This document shows, one piece after another, positions 52,816 through 61,308 of a stretch of DNA of 64,000 nt. Position numbers and translations under genes: made by a program. The first letter of the stretch is position 1. Each line of letters opens with the position of its first letter. The notes beneath the pieces are model-generated. The model was not told where the DNA came from and did not search any database. It saw nothing but the letters and a program-made list of their open reading frames with translations. This stretch comes from UBA4742 sp037138595 (GTDB taxonomy: Bacteria > Actinomycetota > Acidimicrobiia > Acidimicrobiales > Acidimicrobilacustridaceae), in the NCBI GenBank assembly GCA_037138595.1, contig JBAXIB010000010.1, positions 1 through 64,000 of the forward strand, given 5' to 3'.

Positions 52816-54813
52816 ATGGTAAGTCAGTCAGGCACTCGCTCAATTGCCGCGATTGGCCTGCTCCGTTGCGACCGCTCATGTGCCGTGGTTGACGCCAGTT
52901 CGAAAGCCTGTCGCTTGCTTGGACGTCGACGGGAAGAACTCATAGGTTCACGGGTCGACGACCTCATCGAACTTGCTGGCACCGATAGCTTCACTCACCT
53001 TGCAGATCGACTTCCCGAGGCTGGGCTTGGAGTTACCGTCATTGACGCCCTGGCACTTGACCGATTCGGCGTGCCCCGACCAACTCGGGTAACGATTACC
53101 TACCTTCCGGGTTCGGCCAACGATTGGACCCGGGAACTGAGTCAACCTCAGGGTGGTTTTGTCATCGGGCTCCAACCGGTCCAGTCGATCCAATTGATTG
53201 AACATCGGCAATCCGTTGATCGAGGCATCGATCGTCTCCATAACGTCACGACTGCGCTCGTCGAGCAGGTCCCCGATCTCATTATGCGTTACCGGTTTTG
53301 GCCATCGATCGGTTTCGAGTACGTGAGTTCTTCGGCCGAACGCATGCTCGGCTATTCGCCGACGACGTTCTATGCGAATCCCGAATTTTTCGAGCACATT
53401 GTGGTTGCGTCAGCGAGTTACGCCAACGCCATTGAGCTTGCGCGAGCGGGAACTGATCTGGGTGAACCACTCACCATCAGAGTGCATCATCGTGATGGGT
53501 CATTGCGAGTGCTCGACCATCGGATCACATTGGTTCATGGCGACGACGGGAATGTCGTCGCGGTCGACTCAATCTCGCGAGATGTGACCGAAACTCATGA
53601 CGAGCAACTGGAGCTGGCAACGGCTATCGGTATCCGGCGGCGCCTTGAAGCAACGACGCGACAAAAAACCGACATGAACGGGCCGGTGGAAATCCTCCGT
53701 GATGCCGTCGAAGCGATTTGTGGCTATCTCGGATGGCCGGCGGGGCACGCGGTCATGGCCCAAGGGAACGCGACGTCGCTGAGGTCGGTTGCGTCATGGC
53801 CAGGGGACGATGGCGCTCCGTTTGGTCAGTTACGTCAGGAAGTCTCTGACGGGCCGTGGTCGGCTGATGTCGACCTCGTTGATGACTTGTTGATGCTGGC
53901 AACTCCAATTGTGACCGCGCTTGACTCGCCAATGATCCGAGGTCGGTTTTCGGAAGCAGCGACTTCGGGCTTGACTTATGTCATCGAGTTGCCGGTCATC
54001 CTGGGTGATGGCGTCGGAGCGGTCTTGGAACTGTTCTCCGATGAGGCCGAGCCGCCTGAGTCGCCGACAGTTGCCGCGCTCATTGATGTGTCGGTCGAGA
54101 TTGGGCGCCTCATTGCGGTCAGTCAAGAGGTTGGACAGTTGCGGCTGCGCGATCTAGATCGGCAGGCATTTTTGGCTCAAGCCGCGCACGAATTGCGCGG
54201 CCCGATTGGTTCAATTGCACTCATGGCTTCAGCACTTGCGGGAGAAGCGCTGCGGGGTGACCCTGAACAGCTGGCATCGTCGTTGCGTTCATTGGCTTCG
54301 CAGGCCGACCGCATCGCGACCATGACCAATCGACTCTTGGCGTTGTCGCAACTCGAAGAAGGCCGCGTCGAGGTGCAGATCGAAGCAGTTGGCGTACGCG
54401 CCGTAGTGCAATCTGCGGTTTCCGCGTTGATTCCCAGCGATCGCGCTCGGGTGCAGGTTGAGGTGCCAAACGACTTGAAGGTCATGGCTGATGGGTTATT
54501 GCTCGATCAGGTAATAGCAAACCTTGTGGTGAACGCATGTCGTCATGGTGGCGTCGAGGCGCAGGTCGCCGTCGCTGCTCGTTCGATCGACGGTGACATA
54601 CGCATCACCGTAGAAGATGACGGTCCGGGAGTGCCTCAAGAAGTGTTGGATCAGCAATTTCAGCCCAATGCACACGCATTAGCGACGGCTGAGAGCGCGG
54701 GATTGGGGTTGGCCTTGGTGATGCAGATGGTGGCGAAAATGGGCGGGATGGTCTCCCACGAGGCAATCGAGCCATCCGGAGCAAGGTTTATCGTTCGTTT
54801 GCCGGCGGCCTGA
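52816..54813 (+). CDS. Cytosolic PAS/GAF sensor histidine kinase
   Basis: The 665-aa product has no transmembrane segment. It has two PAS-like domains (about 8-120 and 150-255, the second with FEYVSSSAERMLGYSP), a GAF-like domain (about 280-435), HisKA with His458 in AAHELRGPIGS, and a HATPase with NLVVNACRHGG, EDDGPGVP and GLGLALVMQM. It senses an internal cue. It lies directly before the sugar genes, and the OmpR regulator at 59475 is a possible partner. ATG 52816 follows a GGGGGGGTTGG stretch; a GTG 42 bases earlier is also open. Confidence 0.85.
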   Translation: MVSQSGTRSIAAIGLLRCDRSCAVVDASSKACRLLGRRREELIGSRVDDLIELAGTDSFTHLADRLPEAGLGVTVIDALALDRFGVPRPTRVTITYLPGSANDWTRELSQPQGGFVIGLQPVQSIQLIEHRQSVDRGIDRLHNVTTALVEQVPDLIMRYRFWPSIGFEYVSSSAERMLGYSPTTFYANPEFFEHIVVASASYANAIELARAGTDLGEPLTIRVHHRDGSLRVLDHRITLVHGDDGNVVAVDSISRDVTETHDEQLELATAIGIRRRLEATTRQKTDMNGPVEILRDAVEAICGYLGWPAGHAVMAQGNATSLRSVASWPGDDGAPFGQLRQEVSDGPWSADVDLVDDLLMLATPIVTALDSPMIRGRFSEAATSGLTYVIELPVILGDGVGAVLELFSDEAEPPESPTVAALIDVSVEIGRLIAVSQEVGQLRLRDLDRQAFLAQAAHELRGPIGSIALMASALAGEALRGDPEQLASSLRSLASQADRIATMTNRLLALSQLEEGRVEVQIEAVGVRAVVQSAVSALIPSDRARVQVEVPNDLKVMADGLLLDQVIANLVVNACRHGGVEAQVAVAARSIDGDIRITVEDDGPGVPQEVLDQQFQPNAHALATAESAGLGLALVMQMVAKMGGMVSHEAIEPSGARFIVRLPAA

Positions 54814-54821
54814 CTTAGCGC

Positions 54822-54860
54822 TTCAGGAAAATTTCAGGTTAGTTTAAGTGGGGCTTCAGA
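54822..54860 (+). promoter_or_regulatory. Four-fold 11-bp direct repeat upstream of sugar genes
   Basis: TTCAGG at 54822, TTCAGG at 54833, TTAAGT at 54844 and TTCAGA at 54855 recur at exactly 11-base steps. OmpR/PhoB-type regulators bind such tandem half-sites about one helical turn apart. The block lies 119 bases before the WlbA-like ATG and directly after the kinase stop. It is the likely operator for the locus; the regulator at 59475 is one candidate. Confidence 0.6.
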
Positions 54861-54978
54861 GGCATTGGCCATAGTCCTAGTCGGCCCTGCAAAGCAGGCT
54901 GGCCCACGTCGCTGCCGATCTACTTTCAGCCAGTCAGAGACTTGCTAGGCGATTTTTAACAAAGGGGAATACGCAGCG

Positions 54979-56013
54979 ATGTCACGGTTAGGGGTAGCGG
55001 TTATTGGCGCCGGGTACTGGGGCCCGAACTTGATGCGGAACTTTCTGGCGAGTCCGGATTGGGATCTGCGATGGTCGGTGGACCTTGACCTTGAACGAGC
55101 GCGTCGTTCCGTTAGTTATGCCGCCGACGTTCGGGTCAGCGATGACCTCGCTGATGTGCTCAATGATCCGACGGTCGACGTCGTAGCCGTTGCAACTCCA
55201 GCTGCGACCCACACCAAAGTCGTCCTGGCATGTCTGGAAAGCGGACGGCATGTCGTAGTCGAAAAGCCATTAGCGCCAACCGTCGAAGAGGCCCGACTTC
55301 TAGTTGAGGCCGCGGCGGCGCGCGACCTCGTACTGATGTTGGATCACACCTATTGCTACACGCCGGTGGTGCAGCACATTCACGACCTCGTGGCCTCAGG
55401 CGCGATCGGCGACATGCAGTATTTCGACTCGGTGCGAGTGAACCTTGGCCTCGTGCAACCCGATGTCGACGTGCTCTGGGATCTCGCTCCGCACGACTTA
55501 TCGATTTTGGATTTCATCCTCCCTGCCGAACTTCGGCCAACCCACATCGCAGCTTCGGGGGCTGATCCGGTTGGTGCAGGGCATGCGTGCATTGGCTATC
55601 TCACCATGCCAATTGGTGCGCATGGCGTTGCCCATGTTCATGTCAACTGGTTGAGTCCAATCAAAGTTCGAACCACGCTCATCGGCGGTTCCAAAAAAAT
55701 GGTCGTGTGGGACGACATGAAACCGGCACAGCCGCTCAGCATCTATGACCGCGGCATCGAGATGGGGGCGATTGACGAGGCGTCCAAATTTCAAGCGCAA
55801 GTTGCCTATCGGTTGGGCGACATGGTCGCTCCATCATTGCCAGAACGGGAAGCGCTAATGGCCATGGTGACGGAACTGGCATCCGCAATTCGGGAACGTC
55901 GGCCAGCGTTGACTGATGGTCAGGCTGGCTTGCGTGTGATCGAACTTCTCGACGCCGCAACCCGCAGTCTTGACGCAGGCGGGACATCTATCCCAGTGGG
56001 GAAGGCGCTGTAA
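54979..56013 (+). CDS. Gfo/Idh/MocA oxidoreductase, WlbA-like
   Basis: The 344-aa product has the NAD-binding motif VIGAGYWGPN, then VEKPLA and the catalytic WDLAPHDLSILDF in the C-terminal domain. This set resembles the UDP-N-acetylglucosaminuronate 3-dehydrogenases WlbA/WbpB, which make the 3-keto sugar for a 3-aminotransferase. Spore-coat and inositol dehydrogenases share the fold. The match is strengthened by the aminotransferases and the acetyltransferase in the same locus. It overlaps the epimerase gene by one base. Confidence 0.83.
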   Translation: MSRLGVAVIGAGYWGPNLMRNFLASPDWDLRWSVDLDLERARRSVSYAADVRVSDDLADVLNDPTVDVVAVATPAATHTKVVLACLESGRHVVVEKPLAPTVEEARLLVEAAAARDLVLMLDHTYCYTPVVQHIHDLVASGAIGDMQYFDSVRVNLGLVQPDVDVLWDLAPHDLSILDFILPAELRPTHIAASGADPVGAGHACIGYLTMPIGAHGVAHVHVNWLSPIKVRTTLIGGSKKMVVWDDMKPAQPLSIYDRGIEMGAIDEASKFQAQVAYRLGDMVAPSLPEREALMAMVTELASAIRERRPALTDGQAGLRVIELLDAATRSLDAGGTSIPVGKAL

Positions 56014-57017
56014 TGTCGCTAGAAAATCCGCTCGAAGCCTTTACCGACAAACGCATTCTGGTCACTGGCGGAGCCGGCCTCATCGGTTCAACCATCATTG
56101 ATCAGATCCTTGTCGGCTCGCCGCGCGAAATCGTGGTCCTCGATGATTTCAGTCGCGGTCGCGTCGCCAATCTTGACTCGGCCCTTCCAACAGGACTTGT
56201 TTCAGTCATTGAGGGCGACATCCGCGATCGCGGTGCGGTGAGTTCGGCGATGGCAGGCATTGACCTCGTCTATCACCAGGCCGCGATACGGATCACTCGG
56301 TGTGCCGAGGAGCCGCGTGTCGCACTCGAAGTGCTCGCCGATGGGACATTCAACGTGATTGAAGCAGCAGTTGATGCGGGGGTAAGCAGAGTAATCGCCG
56401 CGTCATCGGCGTCGGTATACGGCCAAGCCGACCAGTTGCCCACCGGTGAAAACCATCATCCATGGAACAACGACACGTTGTACGGAGCTGCTAAAGCATT
56501 CAATGAAGGTGTACTTCAGTCATTTCGCCAAATGCGCGGTCTCGACTATGTCGCGTTGCGTTATTTCAATGTCTATGGACCACGGATGGACATTTACGGC
56601 GTGTACACCGAAGTGCTTGTGCGTTGGATGGAACGCATCGAAGCGGGCGAGCCACCTCTTATCTTGGGCGATGGAACTCAGACTATGGACTTTGTCCACG
56701 TGGCCGATATTGCTCGAGCCAATGTGCTGGCCGCGAGCACCGGACATGTGGGCGAAACGTTCAACGTCGCATCGGGAAGTTCGACCAGTTTGGCTGAGCT
56801 GGCTGCGATGTTGACCAACGTCATGGGCGCGCCCGATCTAACGCCGGTTCATGGGCCAGCGCGAGCAACCAATGGCGTGCAGTCTCGCCAAGCTGACATC
56901 ACTAAGGCACGCGATCTGCTTGGATTCACTGCGGAGATAATGCTTGAAGCAGGGCTTCGAGATTTGGTGGGTTGGTGGCGCGCATCGCCACCACTCGACG
57001 GCGAGCAAATCTCATGA
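56013..57017 (+). CDS. NAD-dependent nucleotide-sugar epimerase/dehydratase
   Basis: The 334-aa product is an extended short-chain dehydrogenase: VTGGAGLIGSTI for NAD, LDDFSRG, IEGDIRD, then ASSASVYG and the catalytic Tyr-x3-Lys in LYGAAK. RYFNVYGPR follows. The order is that of UDP-glucose or UDP-GlcNAc 4-epimerases and related C4/C5 enzymes. It would alter one carbon of the sugar nucleotide made in this locus. It overlaps both neighbours, by 1 and 4 bases. Confidence 0.87.
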   Translation: MSLENPLEAFTDKRILVTGGAGLIGSTIIDQILVGSPREIVVLDDFSRGRVANLDSALPTGLVSVIEGDIRDRGAVSSAMAGIDLVYHQAAIRITRCAEEPRVALEVLADGTFNVIEAAVDAGVSRVIAASSASVYGQADQLPTGENHHPWNNDTLYGAAKAFNEGVLQSFRQMRGLDYVALRYFNVYGPRMDIYGVYTEVLVRWMERIEAGEPPLILGDGTQTMDFVHVADIARANVLAASTGHVGETFNVASGSSTSLAELAAMLTNVMGAPDLTPVHGPARATNGVQSRQADITKARDLLGFTAEIMLEAGLRDLVGWWRASPPLDGEQIS

Positions 57018-58156
57018 CGATTCCCGTTATGCAGCCGTGGCTTGGCACGGAGGAACTCGCGGCGGTAACCGAAGTCCTGGAGTCCGGTTGGATTGCCCAG
57101 GGACCAAAGGTTCGTGAATTCGAGCAGCAACTTGCCCAAATCGTCGAGACCGCTGAAGGGGTCGCACTTTCGAGTTGCACTGCAGGACTTCATCTTTCCC
57201 TCCACCTGCTGGGAATTGGGCCCAAAGATGATGTCGTCGTCCCATCGCTGTCGTTTATCGCGACCGCAAACTCGGTCGTGCAAACGGGTGCAAATCCCGT
57301 CTTTGCTGACGTTGATGAAGGAACCCAAAATCTGACTGCAAAGACAATTGAATCTGCGATTACGCCTCGTACCCGAGCAGTTGTGGTCGTGCATCAAGCC
57401 GGAGTGCCAGCCGAGATTGGCCCCATCACCGAGCTGTGTGATCGACGCAATATCGCTATCGTTGAAGACGCAGCCTGTGCGCTGGGGAGCACATTGGGCG
57501 GAAGGCCAGTGGGGTTTGACGCTGATCTCGCCGTGTTTTCATTTCATCCCCGCAAGATCATCACGACCGGCGAAGGTGGGATGGTGGTGACGACTAGCGC
57601 TGACTCAGCGGCGCGTTTACGACGGTTGCGCGAGCACGGAATGTCTCGCAGTGCGTTCGACCGCCATGCGGCATCGGGCCCAATTGCAGAGCAGTACTTG
57701 GAACCTGGCTTCAACTATCGGATGACCGATATCCAAGCGGCGATTGGTATTTCCCAGCTCGCCCGATTGCCGCAGATTGTGGCCGAGCGCCGGGAACGCG
57801 CGAGTCGGTATCAGCGTGAATTGGGTGTGATCGCTGGGCTGCAATCGGCGAGTGACCCAAGTTACGGAACTTCGAACTTTCAGTCATATTGGGTGGTGCT
57901 GCCCGATGATTTTCCGGTCACGCGCGACGAGTTACTCGAACGACTTGCTGCGGCAGAGATCTCTTGTCGTCGTGGAATCATGGCATCGCATCTCGAACCG
58001 GCTTATGCGACAGCGGGGGTGGCGATGGCTTCGCTGCCCGTTACCGAACGGCTGACTGCTCAGTCGCTGATTCTGCCGATCTTTCATGGGATGACTGACG
58101 GCGATCAAGATCGGGTTGTTGCGGTGATTCGCCAAGCAGCGAGGATTGACCGATGA
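57014..58156 (+). CDS. DegT/DnrJ/EryC1 sugar aminotransferase (first copy)
   Basis: The 380-aa product has MQPWLGTEELAAV, GWIAQGPKVREFEQ, SSCTAGLHLSL and VVPSLSFIATANSV. The PLP site is EDAACALGS, with the Schiff-base Lys in SFHPRKIITTGEGG. It transfers an amino group to a keto sugar nucleotide. SFHPRK with TTGEGG fits the 4-aminotransferases (PseC/ArnB-like) rather than the 3-amino group, but the position is not certain. Its ATG overlaps the epimerase stop. Confidence 0.87.
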   Translation: MTIPVMQPWLGTEELAAVTEVLESGWIAQGPKVREFEQQLAQIVETAEGVALSSCTAGLHLSLHLLGIGPKDDVVVPSLSFIATANSVVQTGANPVFADVDEGTQNLTAKTIESAITPRTRAVVVVHQAGVPAEIGPITELCDRRNIAIVEDAACALGSTLGGRPVGFDADLAVFSFHPRKIITTGEGGMVVTTSADSAARLRRLREHGMSRSAFDRHAASGPIAEQYLEPGFNYRMTDIQAAIGISQLARLPQIVAERRERASRYQRELGVIAGLQSASDPSYGTSNFQSYWVVLPDDFPVTRDELLERLAAAEISCRRGIMASHLEPAYATAGVAMASLPVTERLTAQSLILPIFHGMTDGDQDRVVAVIRQAARIDR

Positions 58157-58211
58157 CAACAATCGCATTGCGATCGAGTCGTAGATCTGACGATGAATCG
58201 ATTCCAAGGCA

Positions 58212-59351
58212 ATGATCGATGTGACGAAATCGCCGGTTGTTCCGGGAATAGACGTTCCCTTGGTTGACCTTGCCGCGCAACACGCGGAGGTTGCCGACGA
58301 AGTTGCCGAAGGCTTCGCGCGGGTATTGGCTAACACTTCCTACGTCGGCGGCCCAGACGTTGCACTTTTCGAGCAGGCACTTGCCGAGTGGTGGGGTCGC
58401 CTCCATGTTATTGGGCTTGGCAACGGCACCGACGCGTTGGAGTTGATGATTCGTGCCGCCGGCATTGGGCCAGGTGACGAAGTCATTTTGCCTGCGAATT
58501 CATTTGTCGCAACCCTCACTGCAGTGTTGCGGGCTGGTGCGAAGCCCGTGTTAGTCGATGTGGACCCGACATACTTACTGATTGATCCACAAGGCGTCGC
58601 TGATCGAATTACACCGCGCACCCGAGCGGTAATCCCTGTGCACCTCTTTGGTCAGATCAGCCCGATGGAGGATCTCGCGTCGGTCGTAGCCGATCGTCCC
58701 ATCGTGTTGCTTGAAGATGCTGCCCAAGCACACGGTGCTCGTAGATTTGGCGCCGCGGCGGGGACAGTGGGCATCGCCGCCGCAACCAGTTTCTATCCCG
58801 GCAAAAATCTTGGTGCATACGGTGACGGTGGCGCGGTGCTCACGGACCGAGCTGAAATGGCTCGACGTGTCCGATTGCTGGGCAACCACGGAGCAACGTC
58901 GAAATATGACCACAACGAACTCGGTTTCAATTCGAGGCTCGATACGTTGCAGGCAGTGGTGCTTTCGGCCAAGTTGAAGCGCCTGACCGACTGGAACCAA
59001 GCTCGGGTGCATGCCGCGGAGCGATATCGCGAGATATTGAGCGACCACTCGGCGGTGTGGCTGCCCGAAACGATGCCGGGGAATGACCACGTGTGGCACT
59101 TGTTCTCCATTCGTCTTGAGCATCGTGATGACGTGCTGAAAGGGTTGCAAACCGCAGGTATCGGTGCCGGGGTTCATTATCCAATTCCCCTCCACCTGCA
59201 AGGTGTTGCATCGATGCTTGGCCATAGTCGAGGTCATTTTCCGAACGCAGAAGCCGCCGCGCAACGACTGTTGTCGTTGCCGTTGCATCCGCATTTGACC
59301 GTCAATCAGCAGGATTACATCGCGGCCAAGCTCGAAGATTTACTACCGTGA
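58212..59351 (+). CDS. DegT/DnrJ/EryC1 sugar aminotransferase (WlbC/WbpE-like)
   Basis: The 379-aa product has PLVDLAAQHAEV, SYVGGPDVALFE, GLGNGTDALELMI and LPANSFVATL. EDAAQAHGAR and the Schiff-base Lys in SFYPGKNLGAYGDGG follow. SFYPGKNLGA is typical of the sugar 3-aminotransferases (WbpE, WlbC, FdtB). It would use the 3-keto product of the WlbA-like dehydrogenase and pass it to the acetyltransferase at 52078-52650. A 55-base spacer separates it from the first aminotransferase. Confidence 0.87.
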   Translation: MIDVTKSPVVPGIDVPLVDLAAQHAEVADEVAEGFARVLANTSYVGGPDVALFEQALAEWWGRLHVIGLGNGTDALELMIRAAGIGPGDEVILPANSFVATLTAVLRAGAKPVLVDVDPTYLLIDPQGVADRITPRTRAVIPVHLFGQISPMEDLASVVADRPIVLLEDAAQAHGARRFGAAAGTVGIAAATSFYPGKNLGAYGDGGAVLTDRAEMARRVRLLGNHGATSKYDHNELGFNSRLDTLQAVVLSAKLKRLTDWNQARVHAAERYREILSDHSAVWLPETMPGNDHVWHLFSIRLEHRDDVLKGLQTAGIGAGVHYPIPLHLQGVASMLGHSRGHFPNAEAAAQRLLSLPLHPHLTVNQQDYIAAKLEDLLP

Positions 59352-59474
59352 TCAAGTTTGCCGCCTTCACAATTGATCGTGATGGTTCCCGGAAGGACGC
59401 CGTTCCGGTAAGGTCTCTTGCACTATCGCGGAGTAAGGGAAGTGGTTCCCGACCCCATCACGTTGAAGGATTCA

Positions 59475-60167
59475 ATGTCGGCTCAGCCTCGTCTGTTGGT
59501 AATCGAAGACGACCCGTTTATGGCCGAAGCGATGCAAATTTCTTTGACCGGAGCAGGTTATGTCGTTCGGGTAGAAGCGAGCGGTGGCTCGATCGACCGA
59601 GCCCTGGCCGAATTCCGACCATCCGCGGCACTGATCGATCTTCACTTCACCGAAGGGCCCGATGGTGTGGCCATCGCGCGCCGGCTACGCGCATTGAGCG
59701 ATCTGCCGGTGATGTTCGTAAGCGCGTCGGATCGAGTCGAGGACAGGCTCGCTGGCTTCGAAGTGGGTGCGGACGATTTCCTGACCAAACCGTTCAGCAT
59801 GGCCGAACTGCTCGCTCGGGTGAAGGTCTTGTTGCGCCGTTCGAATCAGCTCACTTCATTGGTGATCGAAGTGGGCGACATCCGTATCGACGATCGAGCA
59901 CACGTCGCAACCCGTGCCGGCAATGTCCTTCCGCTGCGCAACATCGAGTACAAGCTCCTTGGAACATTCTGTCGCCATGCCGGCCACGTGCTTTCCAAAA
60001 CGCAATTGCTCGACGCCGTTTGGGGATTTACCTGGTCCGACGTGAACTTGGTCGAAGTGCATGTAAGTCAACTTCGAGCAAATCTCGAAGCGTATGGACC
60101 GCGAGTGATCAAGACGATCCGCAGCGTTGGCTATGTGCTCGAAGGCGACATTTCCTCACAGCGTTAG
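59475..60167 (+). CDS. OmpR-family response regulator
   Basis: The 230-aa product has a receiver domain with acidic residues 11-12 and phosphoacceptor Asp55 (ALIDLHFTEGPDG) and the switch Lys in FLTKPFSM. The output domain (NIEYKLLGTFCRH, VHVSQLRANLE, IRSVGYVL) is a winged helix. The receiver is unusual in having DLHFTEGPDG in place of the common DxxMPxxDG. AAGGA lies 5-6 bases before ATG 59475. No kinase is adjacent; the PAS/GAF kinase at the head of the locus is the best candidate. It could bind the 11-bp repeats at 54822-54860. Confidence 0.87.
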   Translation: MSAQPRLLVIEDDPFMAEAMQISLTGAGYVVRVEASGGSIDRALAEFRPSAALIDLHFTEGPDGVAIARRLRALSDLPVMFVSASDRVEDRLAGFEVGADDFLTKPFSMAELLARVKVLLRRSNQLTSLVIEVGDIRIDDRAHVATRAGNVLPLRNIEYKLLGTFCRHAGHVLSKTQLLDAVWGFTWSDVNLVEVHVSQLRANLEAYGPRVIKTIRSVGYVLEGDISSQR

Positions 60168-60228
60168 TTGTACGTCGATCTTTGTCGCCATCGAATCGCG
60201 ATAGGCGAATCATGGAGATGGAGCCGAC

Positions 60229-61308
60229 GTGATCATCGGCGGAGGTCGACACCTTCGGCCAGTTCCCCTCGCTAGTCGACCAACAGTGTCGGTGTTGGTG
60301 CCCTGTTACAACTATGGGCACTTTCTGCCCGATGCTGTTGGCAGTGTGCTTGACCAACACGGCGTAGACGTAGACGTATTAATTATCGACGATGCGTCTG
60401 CCGATGGCAGTGCAGAGATTGCCGTTCGCCTCGCTGAACAAGACAGTCGCGTGAAAGTGATCTGTCATCAAAAAAACCAGGGACACATCGCGACCTACAA
60501 CGAAGGCCTGTTTGCGTTGCAGGGCGATTACAGCGTGTTGCTTGATGCCGACGACATGTTGACACCCGGTTCTCTGGCGCGATCCACCGCATTGATGGAA
60601 CACAATCAATCAGTTGGCATGGTGTATGGATTCCCTTTGTCGTTCGCGGGTGAACCACCTATGCCAGTGACTAAAGTTCGAAATTGGACCGTTTGGCAGG
60701 GAGATGAATGGATCCAGCGAGTATGCCGACGGGGGACATTTTGCGTCATGACTCCCGAAGTCGTGATGCGAACTTCGCTGCAGCGAGATATTGGCGGCTA
60801 TGACCCCGAACTTCCCGTCACGGGAGACAACGAAATGTGGCTGCGTGCGGCTGGAAGTGCCGAGATCGGACGCGTAAATGGGGCCTCACAAGCGTGGTAT
60901 CGGGTCCACGACGAAAATATGCACCTAACGACCTACTCGGGTTTGATGGTTGACATTACCGAGCGCCACAAAGCATTTGCGTCAAGCCTGATGGGACCAA
61001 AATGTGCATTGGACAACGGTGAGATGCTGTATCGGACGGCATGCCGGGCAATGGCAATCGAGGCATTGGCTCATGCCGATCGATTCATCCACGATTCTGG
61101 TGATGTCGACCAAGCCGAACAATTTGTTTCATTCGCTCGAGCAATCTATCCCGATGCCAGCGGCCTACGTCAGTGGAACCGTGTGTCCAAGTCGCTCGCG
61201 GCAACTGCAGCGAACCGGCGGCCACGTCGCATCGCTTCGTTGCGGGCGGGTTGGAGCGAAGTTACCAATCGCGTCCGTTGGCGTCGGTGGAGGTGGTCTG
61301 GGGTATGA
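60229..61308 (+). CDS. GT2 glycosyltransferase
   Basis: The 359-aa product is a GT-A enzyme: VLVPCYNYGHFLPDAVGS, VLIIDDASADGS and LLDADDML (the DXD motif), then GDNEMWLRAAG. It moves one sugar onto a growing lipid-linked glycan. The second half (about 240-359) is helical and probably lines the membrane. It starts at a GTG and overlaps the flippase by ATGA. It is a paralogue of the glycosyltransferase at 62843, sharing WTVWxGDxW and the segment around MTPEVVMR. Confidence 0.87.
   Translation: MIIGGGRHLRPVPLASRPTVSVLVPCYNYGHFLPDAVGSVLDQHGVDVDVLIIDDASADGSAEIAVRLAEQDSRVKVICHQKNQGHIATYNEGLFALQGDYSVLLDADDMLTPGSLARSTALMEHNQSVGMVYGFPLSFAGEPPMPVTKVRNWTVWQGDEWIQRVCRRGTFCVMTPEVVMRTSLQRDIGGYDPELPVTGDNEMWLRAAGSAEIGRVNGASQAWYRVHDENMHLTTYSGLMVDITERHKAFASSLMGPKCALDNGEMLYRTACRAMAIEALAHADRFIHDSGDVDQAEQFVSFARAIYPDASGLRQWNRVSKSLAATAANRRPRRIASLRAGWSEVTNRVRWRRWRWSGV

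Noticed and set aside
59348..60232. 294-codon plus-strand frame over the response regulator
   Set aside because: Arg/Ser-rich shadow; the response-regulator frame has all catalytic and DNA-binding motifs.
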